Shown here in pieces: positions 20,351 to 29,275 of a stretch of 64,000 bases of DNA. The stretch covers positions 62,001 to 126,000 of the forward strand of contig NZ_CANPVT010000052.1 in the NCBI RefSeq assembly GCF_947581735.1, given 5' to 3'. The position numbers and the translations under genes were made by a program. This DNA is from Candidatus Palauibacter soopunensis (GTDB lineage: Bacteria > Gemmatimonadota > Gemmatimonadetes > Palauibacterales > Palauibacteraceae). The notes beneath the pieces were generated by a model. That model made no database searches, was not told where the DNA came from, and saw nothing but the letters and a program-made list of their open reading frames with translations. The first letter of the stretch is position 1; each line of letters starts with the position of its first letter.

Positions 20351-21667
20351 CTAATCTCCTGTTCGTACGCCGTCGAGTTCCGGCAATGCCCGGGCCTCAC
20401 CCACGGTATAGGCGGATCCCGTGACCAAAAGTGTTCCCGCGCCGGCGAGTGTCAGCCCCCGTGAGACCGCCTCGGCCACGTTCCGGCACACGATCGATTC
20501 GAGGCCCCGTTCGCGCGACAGCCACTCCTGCGCCCGCGACGGGTCCCACCGCCTCTCCGCGGGGACGGCGGATCGAGTCAGAATCATAGTGTCGCTGTCA
20601 AGCGCGAGTCGGGCCAGCGTGCTCTTCCAGTCCTTGTCGGCCAGCATTCCGACCACGGCGATGAGCGGGCGGGCCACCGACAGTTCTGCCAGCGTCTCGC
20701 AGAGCGCCGCGATCGCTGCCGGGTTATGCGCGATATCGAACACGCAGCCCGGGCGTCCCGCCCCCGGAGGCCGGACCTCGAAGCGGCCGGCCAGCCGCGC
20801 GCGCGCGATCCCGCGCCGCGCGGCGCCGTCGTCCGGCGGATAGCCGGAGCAGTCCAGCAGCAGGAGAGCGAGAGCCGCGTTGTCCGCCTGGTGCCGGCCC
20901 GGGAGGCCCGTGGCAAGCCGCAGGCCGTCGGGACGCGACCCCGAAACGTATCGGAAGCGCGTCCCGGAGGGGTCGGTTCGCACCGCGATTTCCGATACTT
21001 CCGCGTCCCTTCCGAGGCGCGCGACCGGCGCTCCGACGCCGCGCGCGACCCGCTCGAGCGCCGCGAGCGGAGGTGGCTCGATTCGACCCAGGCAGGCTGG
21101 CGCTCCGCTCTTGAAGATCCCGCCCTTTTCCCTCGCGATCGCCTCGAGAGATCCGCCGAGCCATTCCGTGTGGTCGAGGCTGATCGGGGTGATCGCCGTG
21201 CCGGCGGGACGAAGCACGTTCGTCGCGTCGAGGCGGCCGCCGAGACCGGTTTCGACGACCGCCACCTGCACCCCGCATTCCGCGAAGCAGGTGAAGGCGA
21301 GCGCGGTGGCCAACTCGAAGTACGTGCAGCTTTCGGCCGCCTCGCAGCCGGCGACGCGAGCCGCGGCGGACTGAAGCGCCGACTCCTCCACCCACCCCCC
21401 GTCGATCCGGAACCGTTCCCGAACGTCCTCGAGGTGCGGCGAGGTGTAGAGTCCCGTGCGCGTGCCGCCGCTTCCGAGCATCGACGCCGCGAAGCACGCG
21501 GTCGACCCCTTGCCGTTTGTGCCGGCAATGTGGAGCGCGTCGAAGGTTCGTTCCGGCCGACCCAGCTCCGTGAGGAGCGCTTCGATTCTGTCGAGACCCC
21601 AGCGGATCCTGGTGGCCGGACGGGAGTCGAACAGGGCCGCGAGGGCGTCCCCGCCCCCGATCAGCAC
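20351..21667 (-). CDS. folC: Folylpolyglutamate synthase / dihydrofolate synthase
   Basis: 438 residues. The GTG at 21667 overlaps the accD 3' end by seven bases; the frame stays open much further upstream but inside accD. The Mur-ligase ATP loop HIAGTNGKGSTACF is near residue 44. VVETGLGGRLDATNVL (the conserved TGLGGRLDATN block) and ISLDHTEWLG follow; the C-terminal domain has VFDIAHNPAAI. It adds glutamate to folates and, in bacteria, often makes dihydrofolate. The accD-folC order is widely conserved. Confidence 0.95.
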   Translation of the reverse strand: MLIGGGDALAALFDSRPATRIRWGLDRIEALLTELGRPERTFDALHIAGTNGKGSTACFAASMLGSGGTRTGLYTSPHLEDVRERFRIDGGWVEESALQSAAARVAGCEAAESCTYFELATALAFTCFAECGVQVAVVETGLGGRLDATNVLRPAGTAITPISLDHTEWLGGSLEAIAREKGGIFKSGAPACLGRIEPPPLAALERVARGVGAPVARLGRDAEVSEIAVRTDPSGTRFRYVSGSRPDGLRLATGLPGRHQADNAALALLLLDCSGYPPDDGAARRGIARARLAGRFEVRPPGAGRPGCVFDIAHNPAAIAALCETLAELSVARPLIAVVGMLADKDWKSTLARLALDSDTMILTRSAVPAERRWDPSRAQEWLSRERGLESIVCRNVAEAVSRGLTLAGAGTLLVTGSAYTVGEARALPELDGVRTGD

Positions 21668-22497
21668 ATGTGATCCAGGAGGCTCGCGAGGGCGCCGCGC
21701 ATCTCCTGACGCGGGACGATGCGGTCGATCATCCCGTGCTCTTCCAGGAACTCCGCGGTCTGGAACCCCTCCGGAAGATCCTGCCGGATCGTTTCCTTGA
21801 TCACGCGCGGGCCGGCAAAACCGATCAGGGCGCCGGGTTCCGCGAGAATCACATCCCCCAGCATCGCGTATGACGCCGTCACCCCGCCCGTGGTGGGGTT
21901 CGTGAGGACGCTCACGTAGGGGATGCCGGCACTCGCAAGCTGCTCGAGCGCGGCCGCCGTCTTTCCCATCTGCATGAGGGAAAGGATCCCTTCCTGCATC
22001 CGCGCGCCGCCGGAAGCGGAAATGATGATGAGCGGCACTCCCCGTTCGAGGGAGCGGTCGGCGAGACGGCGGATCTTCTCGCCCACCACCGACCCCATCG
22101 ACCCGCCGATGAAGCGGAAATCCATGGTCCCGAGGTGGACTTCCCTGCCTCCGATCTCGCCGCGCCCCGTCCGAATGGCATCCTGGTCGCCGCCCCGTTG
22201 CTCCGCCTGCGCGATGCGTTCGGCATAGCTGCGGGAGTCGACGAACCCGAGCGGATCGGCGGAGCGCAGGTGCCCGTCGTGGAGTTCGGCCAGACCTCCG
22301 CCGTCGAGCAGCATGGCCTCGTAGGACTCCGCGGTGATGCGAAAATGATGGCCGCAGTTCGGGCAGACGTGGAGATTCTCCTCCAGCCGTCCGCTGTAGA
22401 GAATCTCGCCGCACCCGGCGCACCGATCCCACACGTCGCCCGGAAGCTCACGCTTCTGTGAGACCAGCTTGCGCTTTGGTTTGCTGAACCAGGACAC
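21661..22497 (-). CDS. accD: Acetyl-CoA carboxylase carboxyltransferase subunit beta
   Basis: 278 residues from a GTG directly after the rodA stop. The N-terminal zinc ribbon has Cys26, Cys29, Cys45 and Cys48. The crotonase-like core includes TMDFRFIGGSMGSVVGEKI, LIIISASGGARMQEG and LTNPTTGGVTASYAMLGD, with the oxyanion glycines. It joins AccA to transfer carboxyl from biotin to acetyl-CoA, making malonyl-CoA for fatty acids. No accA is nearby. Confidence 0.96.
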   Translation of the reverse strand: MSWFSKPKRKLVSQKRELPGDVWDRCAGCGEILYSGRLEENLHVCPNCGHHFRITAESYEAMLLDGGGLAELHDGHLRSADPLGFVDSRSYAERIAQAEQRGGDQDAIRTGRGEIGGREVHLGTMDFRFIGGSMGSVVGEKIRRLADRSLERGVPLIIISASGGARMQEGILSLMQMGKTAAALEQLASAGIPYVSVLTNPTTGGVTASYAMLGDVILAEPGALIGFAGPRVIKETIRQDLPEGFQTAEFLEEHGMIDRIVPRQEMRGALASLLDHMC

Positions 22498-23712
22498 TCA
22501 GGCCTCCCAGGCCACGCGCTGCACGATCCCGAAGCCCGCGTAGAGCACGAGCAGAAAGCTCCCCCCGTAGCTGAGGAGCGGCAAGGGCAGTCCGGTCACC
22601 GGCATCATGCCCACCGCCATCCCCAGGTTCACCGCGATGTGCGTCAGGAGGACCGCGAACAGGCAGAATGCGATCAGGCTTCCGAATCGGTCGTCCATCA
22701 CGGAGGCCACCCGAAGCACGCGCCAGAGGAGGAAAGCGAAGAGCACCAGGAACAGCATCACGCCGATGAACCCGAACTCCTCCCCCACGACGGAGAAGAT
22801 GAAGTCCGTATGCTGCTCCGGGAGGAAGGCGAGCCGCTTCTGCGGACCGTTGGCGAAGCCCGCGCCGATGAGTCCGCCGGAGCCGATGGCGACCTTCGAC
22901 TGGATGAGATGCCAGCCGGCACCAAGCGGATCGATCTCCGGGTCCAGGAAGACGAGAAGCCGGTTCCGCTGATAGTCGGCGAGAGAATCCCATATGCGGA
23001 GCGTGAGCGCGCCCGCGAAGACGTTTGCGAGGAGCACGCCTACCGCTTCCAGGATGAAGAGGCGGTGTACGTACAGGCAGGCTGCGACGACGAGGAACCC
23101 GAGGCCCCACGCGATCCAGTTGAAGCCGAGCAGGAGACTGAGTCCCGGAGACGTGAGCAGGAAGATCTTCGGCAGCGGCACGCCGCTCCAGAACAGCACG
23201 GCGAGCAGGAGCGCTCCGAAGATCATGGCGCTGCCGAGGTCTGGCTGCCGCAGCACGAGCACGAACGGGACGAGCGTAATGACGGCGGGTTTCCAGAACT
23301 CCAGGAGCCGCTCGTACGGGCCCGGCGCACCTCCCATCACCCGCGCCAGCATGAGGATCGTCCCCAGCTTCGCGACTTCCGCCGGCTGCAGTCGTCCGGG
23401 GCCGAGTTCGAGCCAGCTACCGTTCGGGCCCGTCCCGACGAAAAAAACGAGGACGAGGAGGAGGATGGTGAGCCCGTAGACCCAGGGCGCCAACCATTCG
23501 AGGAAACGGAGCGAGAAGCGGGAGGTCACGGCCAGCGCGGCGATCGCCACACCGAACCAGTAGAGCTGGCGAACCCAGATTCCGGTGGCCAGCGACTGCA
23601 CGTCGACCTGCCCGGCCGAATAGATCATCGCGATTCCGAGCCCGGTCATGAACAGAACCAGCGCGAGGAGCGTCGGATCTCCCACCCCGGAGATGCGCAG
23701 GCGGTCGATCAT
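22498..23712 (-). CDS. rodA: Rod-shape SEDS glycosyltransferase RodA
   Basis: 404 residues with about ten membrane helices. SEDS features include NGSWLELGPGRLQPAEVAKLG with the conserved polar loop, RQPDLGSAMIF with the catalytic Asp, and the C-terminal GMMPVTGLPLPLLSYGGS. It polymerises lipid II into glycan strands during side-wall growth, working with the transpeptidase encoded just upstream (PBP2); the genes overlap by ATGA. Its place after mreBCD-mrdA identifies it as RodA, not FtsW. Confidence 0.95.
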   Translation of the reverse strand: MIDRLRISGVGDPTLLALVLFMTGLGIAMIYSAGQVDVQSLATGIWVRQLYWFGVAIAALAVTSRFSLRFLEWLAPWVYGLTILLLVLVFFVGTGPNGSWLELGPGRLQPAEVAKLGTILMLARVMGGAPGPYERLLEFWKPAVITLVPFVLVLRQPDLGSAMIFGALLLAVLFWSGVPLPKIFLLTSPGLSLLLGFNWIAWGLGFLVVAACLYVHRLFILEAVGVLLANVFAGALTLRIWDSLADYQRNRLLVFLDPEIDPLGAGWHLIQSKVAIGSGGLIGAGFANGPQKRLAFLPEQHTDFIFSVVGEEFGFIGVMLFLVLFAFLLWRVLRVASVMDDRFGSLIAFCLFAVLLTHIAVNLGMAVGMMPVTGLPLPLLSYGGSFLLVLYAGFGIVQRVAWEA

Positions 23713-25547
23713 CCACCCGCCGGAGCCGGGAGCGCTTCTGTCGGACGGATGCCGGGCGTGTCCTCCGGCGGCAGCCCGAGCGTCTCGAGGTGCCGGTTCA
23801 CGAGCCCGGCCGCGAGAGGCACGGCGAGCGACGGGGCTCCGTCCGGGTGCCCGTGTTCCACGATCGCCGCGATCACGATCCGCGGATTGTAGGCGGGCGC
23901 GAACCCGACGAACCAGGAATGGGGCGGGCCGTGCGGGTTCTGGGCCGTGCCGGTCTTCCCGGCGAGAGTCCAGCGGGCCAGCCGGCTGCCGTAGGCAGTG
24001 CCTCCGGGCTCGTTCACGACACGCACCAGGGCGTCGACGAGCTGGCGCCGCTGGACCTCGGGGAGATCCAGCGTCCAGTCCGCGCGCTGCTGCGCGAGCA
24101 TCTCATCCCGCACGAGGTGGGGTCTGACGGGCGCCTTCCCCGTCGACAGTGCCGCGTAGAACTGGGCCATCGCCAGCAGCGTCTGCGCGTTTTCCCCCTG
24201 CCCGATCGAGAGGTTCCACACGACGGCCTCGGTCCACCCTCCCGGCCCCAGATAGTCGTCGTACCACTGTCTGGAGTCCGGGAAGCGGCCCAGCGTCTCG
24301 GACGGGAGGTCGATCCCGGTCCGGCGTCCGAAGCCGAACTCTCCGACCCCCGCAAGGAGCGGGTCGAGACCGATCCGCTGCCCCGCCTGATAGAACCAGA
24401 CATTGCACGAATGCTTGATCGCCTCGGAGAGGTTCAGGCGACCGTGTCCACTCGGGAGCCAGCAGCGGAAGCGGCGGGTGTGGTACCAGAGCCCGCCGGT
24501 GCATGCGGACGCGTGGTAGGTATCGAACGCGAGGTCCGCCGTCTTCATCCCGATGGCGGACATGACGAGCTTCCACGTGGATCCCGGGGGGTAGGAAGCC
24601 ATCGAGACCCGGTCCAGCATAGGCTCGTCCGGGTGTTCACGAAGCGAGTTCCACAGATCCAGGGGAATGCCGCCGATGAACGCGTTGGGGTCGAACGTGG
24701 GGTGGCTATAGAGAAGCAGCACTTCTCCCGTGACGGGGTCCAGCGCCACGACGCCGCCCCGCATCCCTTCGGGAAACACCGAATCCGCGTACACCTGGAG
24801 GTCGAGATCGATGCCGAGATGCAGGTCATCTCCGGGCACCGGAGCCTGCGCCTGCGCGACCCCCAGATCCCGCACGATCGAACCCAGGGCGTTCACCTCC
24901 GCGTAACGGATCCCGTTCCGCCCGGCGAGCCTGTGCTCGTACTGCTCCTCCAGCCCCGTCTTCCCGATCGACTGGCCGGATTCGTAGTCCGCATACTCGG
25001 GTCGAGTCAGTTCCTCCGGGCTGATCTCTCCCACGTACCCGATCACGTGCGCGACCGCGGGCCCCGCCGGATAGCGCCGGTGCGGCCTCTGGTCCACGAC
25101 GACGCGCCGAAACCGGGGTCTCCGTTCCTCGATGAACGCGACCTGCTCGAAGTTCGCGTTCTCGCGCACGACCAGAGCTTCGCCGGGACGGTCCCGGTTG
25201 CGCGACAACAACGCGGCGCGCCGCTCGGGCGACAACTCCAGCCGCTCCGCGAGCCGATCGAGTCCGGCCGCGATGGAGTCGCGGGGCCCGGGCAGCATCG
25301 ACACGTCGTACCCCGGCACGTTGTCCGCGATGGCCCGTCCATAGCGGTCGTAGATGGTCCCGCGCGGCGCCGGCACCGTGATGGTCCGCAGCCGGTTCTC
25401 GCTCGAAAGGAGCGTATACAACTCGGTGCTGAAGATCTGGAGGTTGACGAACCCGGCGGCGACGATCGACAGGCAGAAAAAGATCGCACCCGCGGCCCAG
25501 CGGCCTCGCTGTTTTCGGATGGAGCGGTGTCCGTTGTCGCGGTTCAC
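23709..25547 (-). CDS. mrdA: Penicillin-binding protein 2 (class B transpeptidase)
   Basis: 612 residues from a GTG. One N-terminal membrane anchor (AAGAIFFCLSIVAAGFVNL) precedes the pedestal domain (RLRTITVPAPRGTIYDRYGRAIADN). The transpeptidase active-site motifs are STWK (Ser323-Lys326), SCN (380-382) and KTGT (531-534). The order mreB-mreC-mreD-mrdA-rodA is the classic elongasome cluster. It cross-links peptidoglycan with RodA as partner. The SCN variant, rather than SXN with a small residue, is common in PBP2. Confidence 0.96.
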   Translation of the reverse strand: MNRDNGHRSIRKQRGRWAAGAIFFCLSIVAAGFVNLQIFSTELYTLLSSENRLRTITVPAPRGTIYDRYGRAIADNVPGYDVSMLPGPRDSIAAGLDRLAERLELSPERRAALLSRNRDRPGEALVVRENANFEQVAFIEERRPRFRRVVVDQRPHRRYPAGPAVAHVIGYVGEISPEELTRPEYADYESGQSIGKTGLEEQYEHRLAGRNGIRYAEVNALGSIVRDLGVAQAQAPVPGDDLHLGIDLDLQVYADSVFPEGMRGGVVALDPVTGEVLLLYSHPTFDPNAFIGGIPLDLWNSLREHPDEPMLDRVSMASYPPGSTWKLVMSAIGMKTADLAFDTYHASACTGGLWYHTRRFRCWLPSGHGRLNLSEAIKHSCNVWFYQAGQRIGLDPLLAGVGEFGFGRRTGIDLPSETLGRFPDSRQWYDDYLGPGGWTEAVVWNLSIGQGENAQTLLAMAQFYAALSTGKAPVRPHLVRDEMLAQQRADWTLDLPEVQRRQLVDALVRVVNEPGGTAYGSRLARWTLAGKTGTAQNPHGPPHSWFVGFAPAYNPRIVIAAIVEHGHPDGAPSLAVPLAAGLVNRHLETLGLPPEDTPGIRPTEALPAPAGG

Positions 25548-25557
25548 ATCCTCCCCT

Positions 25558-26019
25558 TCACCTCGTGACCGCCGAAACCAGTCGTGCCGTGAGCCAGCAC
25601 GCCGCCGTGGTCAGCGCGGCCGATCCGGCACCGTCGACGAGCAGCGCCTCCGCCGACCAGTCTCCCACGACGAAGATCGCGACCGCCAGCCGCAGAAGCC
25701 ACGTCCCGAAAAAGACGAAGGCCGGCGTGACCTTGCCCGAATCCGAGTAGATCAGGCGCCGCGCCCAGCCCACGAGTGCCCCGGTCAGCGAAAAGAGTAA
25801 CATCGTGAGCCCCATCGGTCCCAGCGAGATCGCCGCTTCCATGAGGCCGATCACGCACCCGAAGCCCGCGGCCCGTCCCCATCGGAGTTGCAACGAGCCC
25901 ATGATCAACCCCCCGGCGACGAGATCCGGCGCGATCGGCCATCGGCTCCAGAGCGGATGCAGCGCGAAGTGCAGGACCAGCAGGAGTGCGGCGACGAACC
26001 ACTTCCCGGCCGGACTCAT
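25558..26019 (-). CDS. mreD: Rod-shape protein MreD
   Basis: 153 residues from an ATG overlapping the mreC stop. Five hydrophobic segments span the protein (FVAALLLVLHFAL, LVAGGLIMGSLQL, FGCVIGLMEAAISLGPMG and others), matching MreD topology. MreD is poorly conserved, so the call rests on size, topology and its place between mreC and mrdA. Confidence 0.88.
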   Translation of the reverse strand: MSPAGKWFVAALLLVLHFALHPLWSRWPIAPDLVAGGLIMGSLQLRWGRAAGFGCVIGLMEAAISLGPMGLTMLLFSLTGALVGWARRLIYSDSGKVTPAFVFFGTWLLRLAVAIFVVGDWSAEALLVDGAGSAALTTAACWLTARLVSAVTR

Positions 26020-26909
26020 CGACGGGCCGAAGCCGTGTCCGTTGGCGCGGCCCCGGATTCCGTCGGCGCGGACGCCGTGTCCGCCTCGACGCCCGCCGGC
26101 AACTCGGGCCGGGTCCACACGAACACGTCCCTGACCTCTTCCGGACGCACGGACGGCTCCACGAAATAGCGCTTCATCCAGCCCGCCTCCGGCTCGGCGG
26201 GTTCGCGGATGTGTCCCACCGGTACGCCCGGCGGATAGACCCCGGCAATCCCTGTCGTGACCAGCAGAGTCCCCGGCGGGATGTCCGCCTGGAAGGGCGC
26301 GCCCTCGAGCAGGAGCACGGGTTGCCCTCCGTCCGCGCGCAGTGGCCTGACGACCCCCGACACACCCTCCCCTTCGGCCAGGACGCTGACCCGGAAGTCG
26401 GGATGACTCCAGAATTCGCCCCGCCCCCCCCGACCGTGAGCGGCTCTCACGACGCCGACCAGCCCGATGCCGGTGACGACGCCGACAGGAAACTCGCGAC
26501 CCCGAAAATCGGGTCCCGACAGGACGAACAGGTCCGGATTGCCGACGTGGGGGCGTCCCGGGTAGACGACCGCCGGCGCGACCGACCCCGCGGGGAGAGC
26601 CGAGAGCGCCTGCGCGGAAGACTCTTCCTCGACCGGCGCCGTCCGGTCCCGGTAGCGCAGCAGGAGTTCCGTGAGCGAGTCCCGCTCCGCCAGCAGGCCC
26701 TCGACGCGGCGCTCGATCTGGCCCCGCTCGGCTGCGAGGCGATGGAGCAGAAGAAACGGATAAAGCGCGGTGGCGCGGACGGCGGACTCCACCTGGCTCT
26801 GATGGGCGCTGGACAGGCCCGCGGCGACGCCGCTGAGGATGAGGGCAAGGGAGAAGAAAACGACATCGAGCAGCTTGCGACCCTGCGGCCGGACGCCCTG
26901 GTAACTCAC
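26016..26909 (-). CDS. mreC: Rod-shape protein MreC
   Basis: 297 residues from a GTG. It has one N-terminal anchor (LLDVVFFSLALILSGVAAGL), a coiled coil (AERGQIERRVEGLLAERDSLTELLLRY), then the two beta-barrel periplasmic domains with PAVVYPGRPHVG, VGVVTGIGLVGVVRAAH and LLVTTGIAGVYPPGVPVGHI, all conserved in MreC. The Thr/Ala/Pro-rich tail is extra. MreC links cytoplasmic MreB filaments to PBP2 and RodA. Confidence 0.95.
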   Translation of the reverse strand: MSYQGVRPQGRKLLDVVFFSLALILSGVAAGLSSAHQSQVESAVRATALYPFLLLHRLAAERGQIERRVEGLLAERDSLTELLLRYRDRTAPVEEESSAQALSALPAGSVAPAVVYPGRPHVGNPDLFVLSGPDFRGREFPVGVVTGIGLVGVVRAAHGRGGRGEFWSHPDFRVSVLAEGEGVSGVVRPLRADGGQPVLLLEGAPFQADIPPGTLLVTTGIAGVYPPGVPVGHIREPAEPEAGWMKRYFVEPSVRPEEVRDVFVWTRPELPAGVEADTASAPTESGAAPTDTASARR

Positions 26910-26936
26910 AGGCGGCGAATCAGAAGGGGCTCGGCG

Positions 26937-27971
26937 TCAACTCGTGAGAACTCCACGATACCGTCCGAATTCCTCGAGGATCTTCCCGCAGCCCCGAACG
27001 ACGCACGTAAGCGGCTCCGCATCGACGTGGATCGGGAGTCCCGTCTCCTCGCCCAGCAGCGTATCCAGCCCGCGCACGAGGGCGCCGCCCCCGGTCATCA
27101 CGACCCCCCGATCCACGATATCGGACGCGAGTTCCGGAGGCGTGATCTCGAGCGCCCGCCGTACCGCCGCCACGATCTGCTGTATCGGCTCCTGCAGACA
27201 CTCGCGGACCTCGGCCGAATGGACCCGGACGGTCTTCGGAATGCCGGAGACGAGATCCCGGCCCTTTACGAGCATCTCCTTGTCGTCGTCCGTGGGATAG
27301 GCCGATCCGATCTGGATCTTGACGGCCTCCGCCGTCGGCTCGCCGATGAGGAGGTTGTAGTTCTTGCGGAGGAAGGAGACGATCGTCGAGTCCAGTTCGT
27401 CGCCGCCGACCCGGATCGACGTGTCCGCGACCGATCCCGAAAGCGCGATCACGGCGATCTCGCTCGTCCCGCCGCCGACATCGATGATCATGTTGCCCGT
27501 CGGCGTCTCCACCGGCAGTCCGACGCCGACGGCTGCCGCCATCGGTTCCGCCACCATGTAGACTTCCTTGGCGCCGGCGGCATGTGCGCTGGACCGGACG
27601 GCCCGGCGTTCGAGTTCCGTGATGCCGGACGGCACGCCGACCACGACGAGCGGCCGAATCTTGAAGAACCGCGTGGTCATCACTTCCTTTAGGAAGTAGC
27701 GGATCATCATCTCGGTGATGTCCACGTCGGCGATGACGCCGTCCTTCAGCGGTCGAACCGCTTCGATCCCGCTCGGGGTGCGGCCGAGCATGCGCTTGGC
27801 TGCAAGGCCGATCCCTTCGATGCGTCCGGTTTCCTTTCGAACCGCGACGACCGACGGTTCGTTGAGAACGATACCCTCGCCTTCAACGTGTACGAGCGTG
27901 TTCGCGGTCCCCAGATCCACTCCGATCTTGCTGATCGGCAGGAAGTTGCCCCGCAGCGACCAGGTTGCCAT
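26937..27971 (-). CDS. mreB: Rod-shape-determining actin homologue MreB
   Basis: 344 residues. The actin-fold ATP motifs are present: IGVDLGTANTLVHVEG (phosphate 1), IIDVGGGTSEIAVI (phosphate 2), GVVMTGGGALVRGL (adenosine). It forms curved membrane-bound filaments that steer side-wall synthesis. It is the first gene of the minus-strand cell-wall run and follows a 182-base gap with a putative promoter. Just upstream of the start is a small GCCC-GAAA-GGGC hairpin (27982-27993). Confidence 0.97.
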   Translation of the reverse strand: MATWSLRGNFLPISKIGVDLGTANTLVHVEGEGIVLNEPSVVAVRKETGRIEGIGLAAKRMLGRTPSGIEAVRPLKDGVIADVDITEMMIRYFLKEVMTTRFFKIRPLVVVGVPSGITELERRAVRSSAHAAGAKEVYMVAEPMAAAVGVGLPVETPTGNMIIDVGGGTSEIAVIALSGSVADTSIRVGGDELDSTIVSFLRKNYNLLIGEPTAEAVKIQIGSAYPTDDDKEMLVKGRDLVSGIPKTVRVHSAEVRECLQEPIQQIVAAVRRALEITPPELASDIVDRGVVMTGGGALVRGLDTLLGEETGLPIHVDAEPLTCVVRGCGKILEEFGRYRGVLTS

Positions 27972-28047
27972 CTAGAAGGCCGCCCTTTCGGGCTGGCGCA
28001 AGATCGGTGGGCTGAAGGACACGGGTGGGACTCCTCCAAGGCGGCGA

Positions 28048-28077
28048 ATCGTACCGGAGACAGCCAGTCCGGGTGAA
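28048..28077 (-). promoter_or_regulatory. Putative mreB promoter
   Basis: On the minus strand TTCACC (28077-28072), an 18-base spacer and TACGAT (28053-28048), 76 bases before the mreB start. A second possible pair (a TTTCCT-like -35 and TACATT with 17 spacing) lies further upstream. Both are weak matches. Confidence 0.3.
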
Positions 28078-28153
28078 GGACGCCGAAATGTAAACGTACT
28101 TTCGGACACAGGAAAGTCGCCGCGCGGCTCCTCTCGCGGTCGGTGTCCCGGAC

Positions 28154-29275
28154 TCACGCGGAGAGCGCCTCCAGGGGCGTGTAATCAAGATCGAACGCCT
28201 CTGCGACCGCCTCGTACGTGACCCGTCCTCCCGCGATATTGACTCCCAGGGCGAGGTTCGGATCCTGGCCGCAGGCGGCCTTCCACCCTCGATTCGCCAG
28301 GTTCAGTACGTAGGGGAACGTCGCGTTCGTCAGGGCCAGAGTGGACGTTCTCGGGACGGCCCCCGGCATGTTCGCCACGCAGTAGTGGATCACGCCGTGG
28401 ACGGTGTAGGTGGGGTCGTTGTGCGTGGTCGGGCGAGCGGACTCTACGCAGCCGCCCTGATCCACGGCCACGTCGACGATCACGGAACCGTCCTTCATCC
28501 GCCGCAGGTCGTCGTGCCGCACGAGTTTCGGCGCCTTTCCGCCGGGGACGAGCACGGCGCCGATCACGACGTCCGCGCGTTCGATCTGCTCCAGGATCGA
28601 GTGGCGGTTGGAGTAGAGCGTATCCACGTTGGCGGGCATGACCTCCGCCAGATACCGGAGGCGCGGGAGATTGACATCGAGCACCGTCACGTGGGCGCCG
28701 AAACCCGCCGCGATCGTCGCGGCGTTCGCGCCGACGACCCCTCCCCCGAGGATAACGACTTCGGCGGGAAGGACCCCCGGCACGCCGCCGAGAAGGATCC
28801 CGTACCCGCCCGCGATCCGCTCCAGGTTCTTGGCCGCCTGCTGGATCGCCATGCGCCCCGCCACTTCGGACATCGGCGTGAGGAGCGGGAGTTCGCCGGT
28901 CGGAAGCTGGACCGTCTCGTAGGCGATCGCGACGCACTCGCTCTTCAGCGTACGGTGCGTGAGGCGCTCGTCCGCCGCGAAGTGGAAGTACGTGAAGATG
29001 ACCTGGCCGGTCCGCATCCGGGCGTATTCGGATTCGATGGGTTCCTTGACTTTCACGACGAGTTCGGCCCGGTCCCATACTTCGTCCGCCGTCCCGAGCA
29101 CCTGCGCGCCCGCGGCGACGTACATCTCGTCCGGAAAGCCGCTGCGCAGCCCGGCGTTGCGTTCGACGCACACGGTGTGTCCGGCCGCGACGAGCGCGGT
29201 CGCGCCGGCCGGAACGAGGGCCACTCGATTCTCGTCCGTCTTTATCTCCTTCGGTACGCCAACGATCATCTTCAT
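28154..29275 (-). CDS. ald: Alanine dehydrogenase
   Basis: 373 residues. The start VGVPKEIKTDENRVALVPAG and PIESEYARMRTGQVIFTYFHFAADERLT match the family. The Rossmann motif VVILGGGVVGANAATIAAGFGAHVTVLD is central, and SVIVDVAVDQGGCVE and PHxYxVxGVxHY-like THNDPTYTVHGVIHYCVANMPGAV complete the active site. It catalyses NAD-dependent deamination of L-alanine to pyruvate and ammonia. The first ATG overlaps the M16 peptidase stop; Met3 could also serve. Coupling to a peptidase suggests amino-acid recycling. Confidence 0.96.
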   Translation of the reverse strand: MKMIVGVPKEIKTDENRVALVPAGATALVAAGHTVCVERNAGLRSGFPDEMYVAAGAQVLGTADEVWDRAELVVKVKEPIESEYARMRTGQVIFTYFHFAADERLTHRTLKSECVAIAYETVQLPTGELPLLTPMSEVAGRMAIQQAAKNLERIAGGYGILLGGVPGVLPAEVVILGGGVVGANAATIAAGFGAHVTVLDVNLPRLRYLAEVMPANVDTLYSNRHSILEQIERADVVIGAVLVPGGKAPKLVRHDDLRRMKDGSVIVDVAVDQGGCVESARPTTHNDPTYTVHGVIHYCVANMPGAVPRTSTLALTNATFPYVLNLANRGWKAACGQDPNLALGVNIAGGRVTYEAVAEAFDLDYTPLEALSA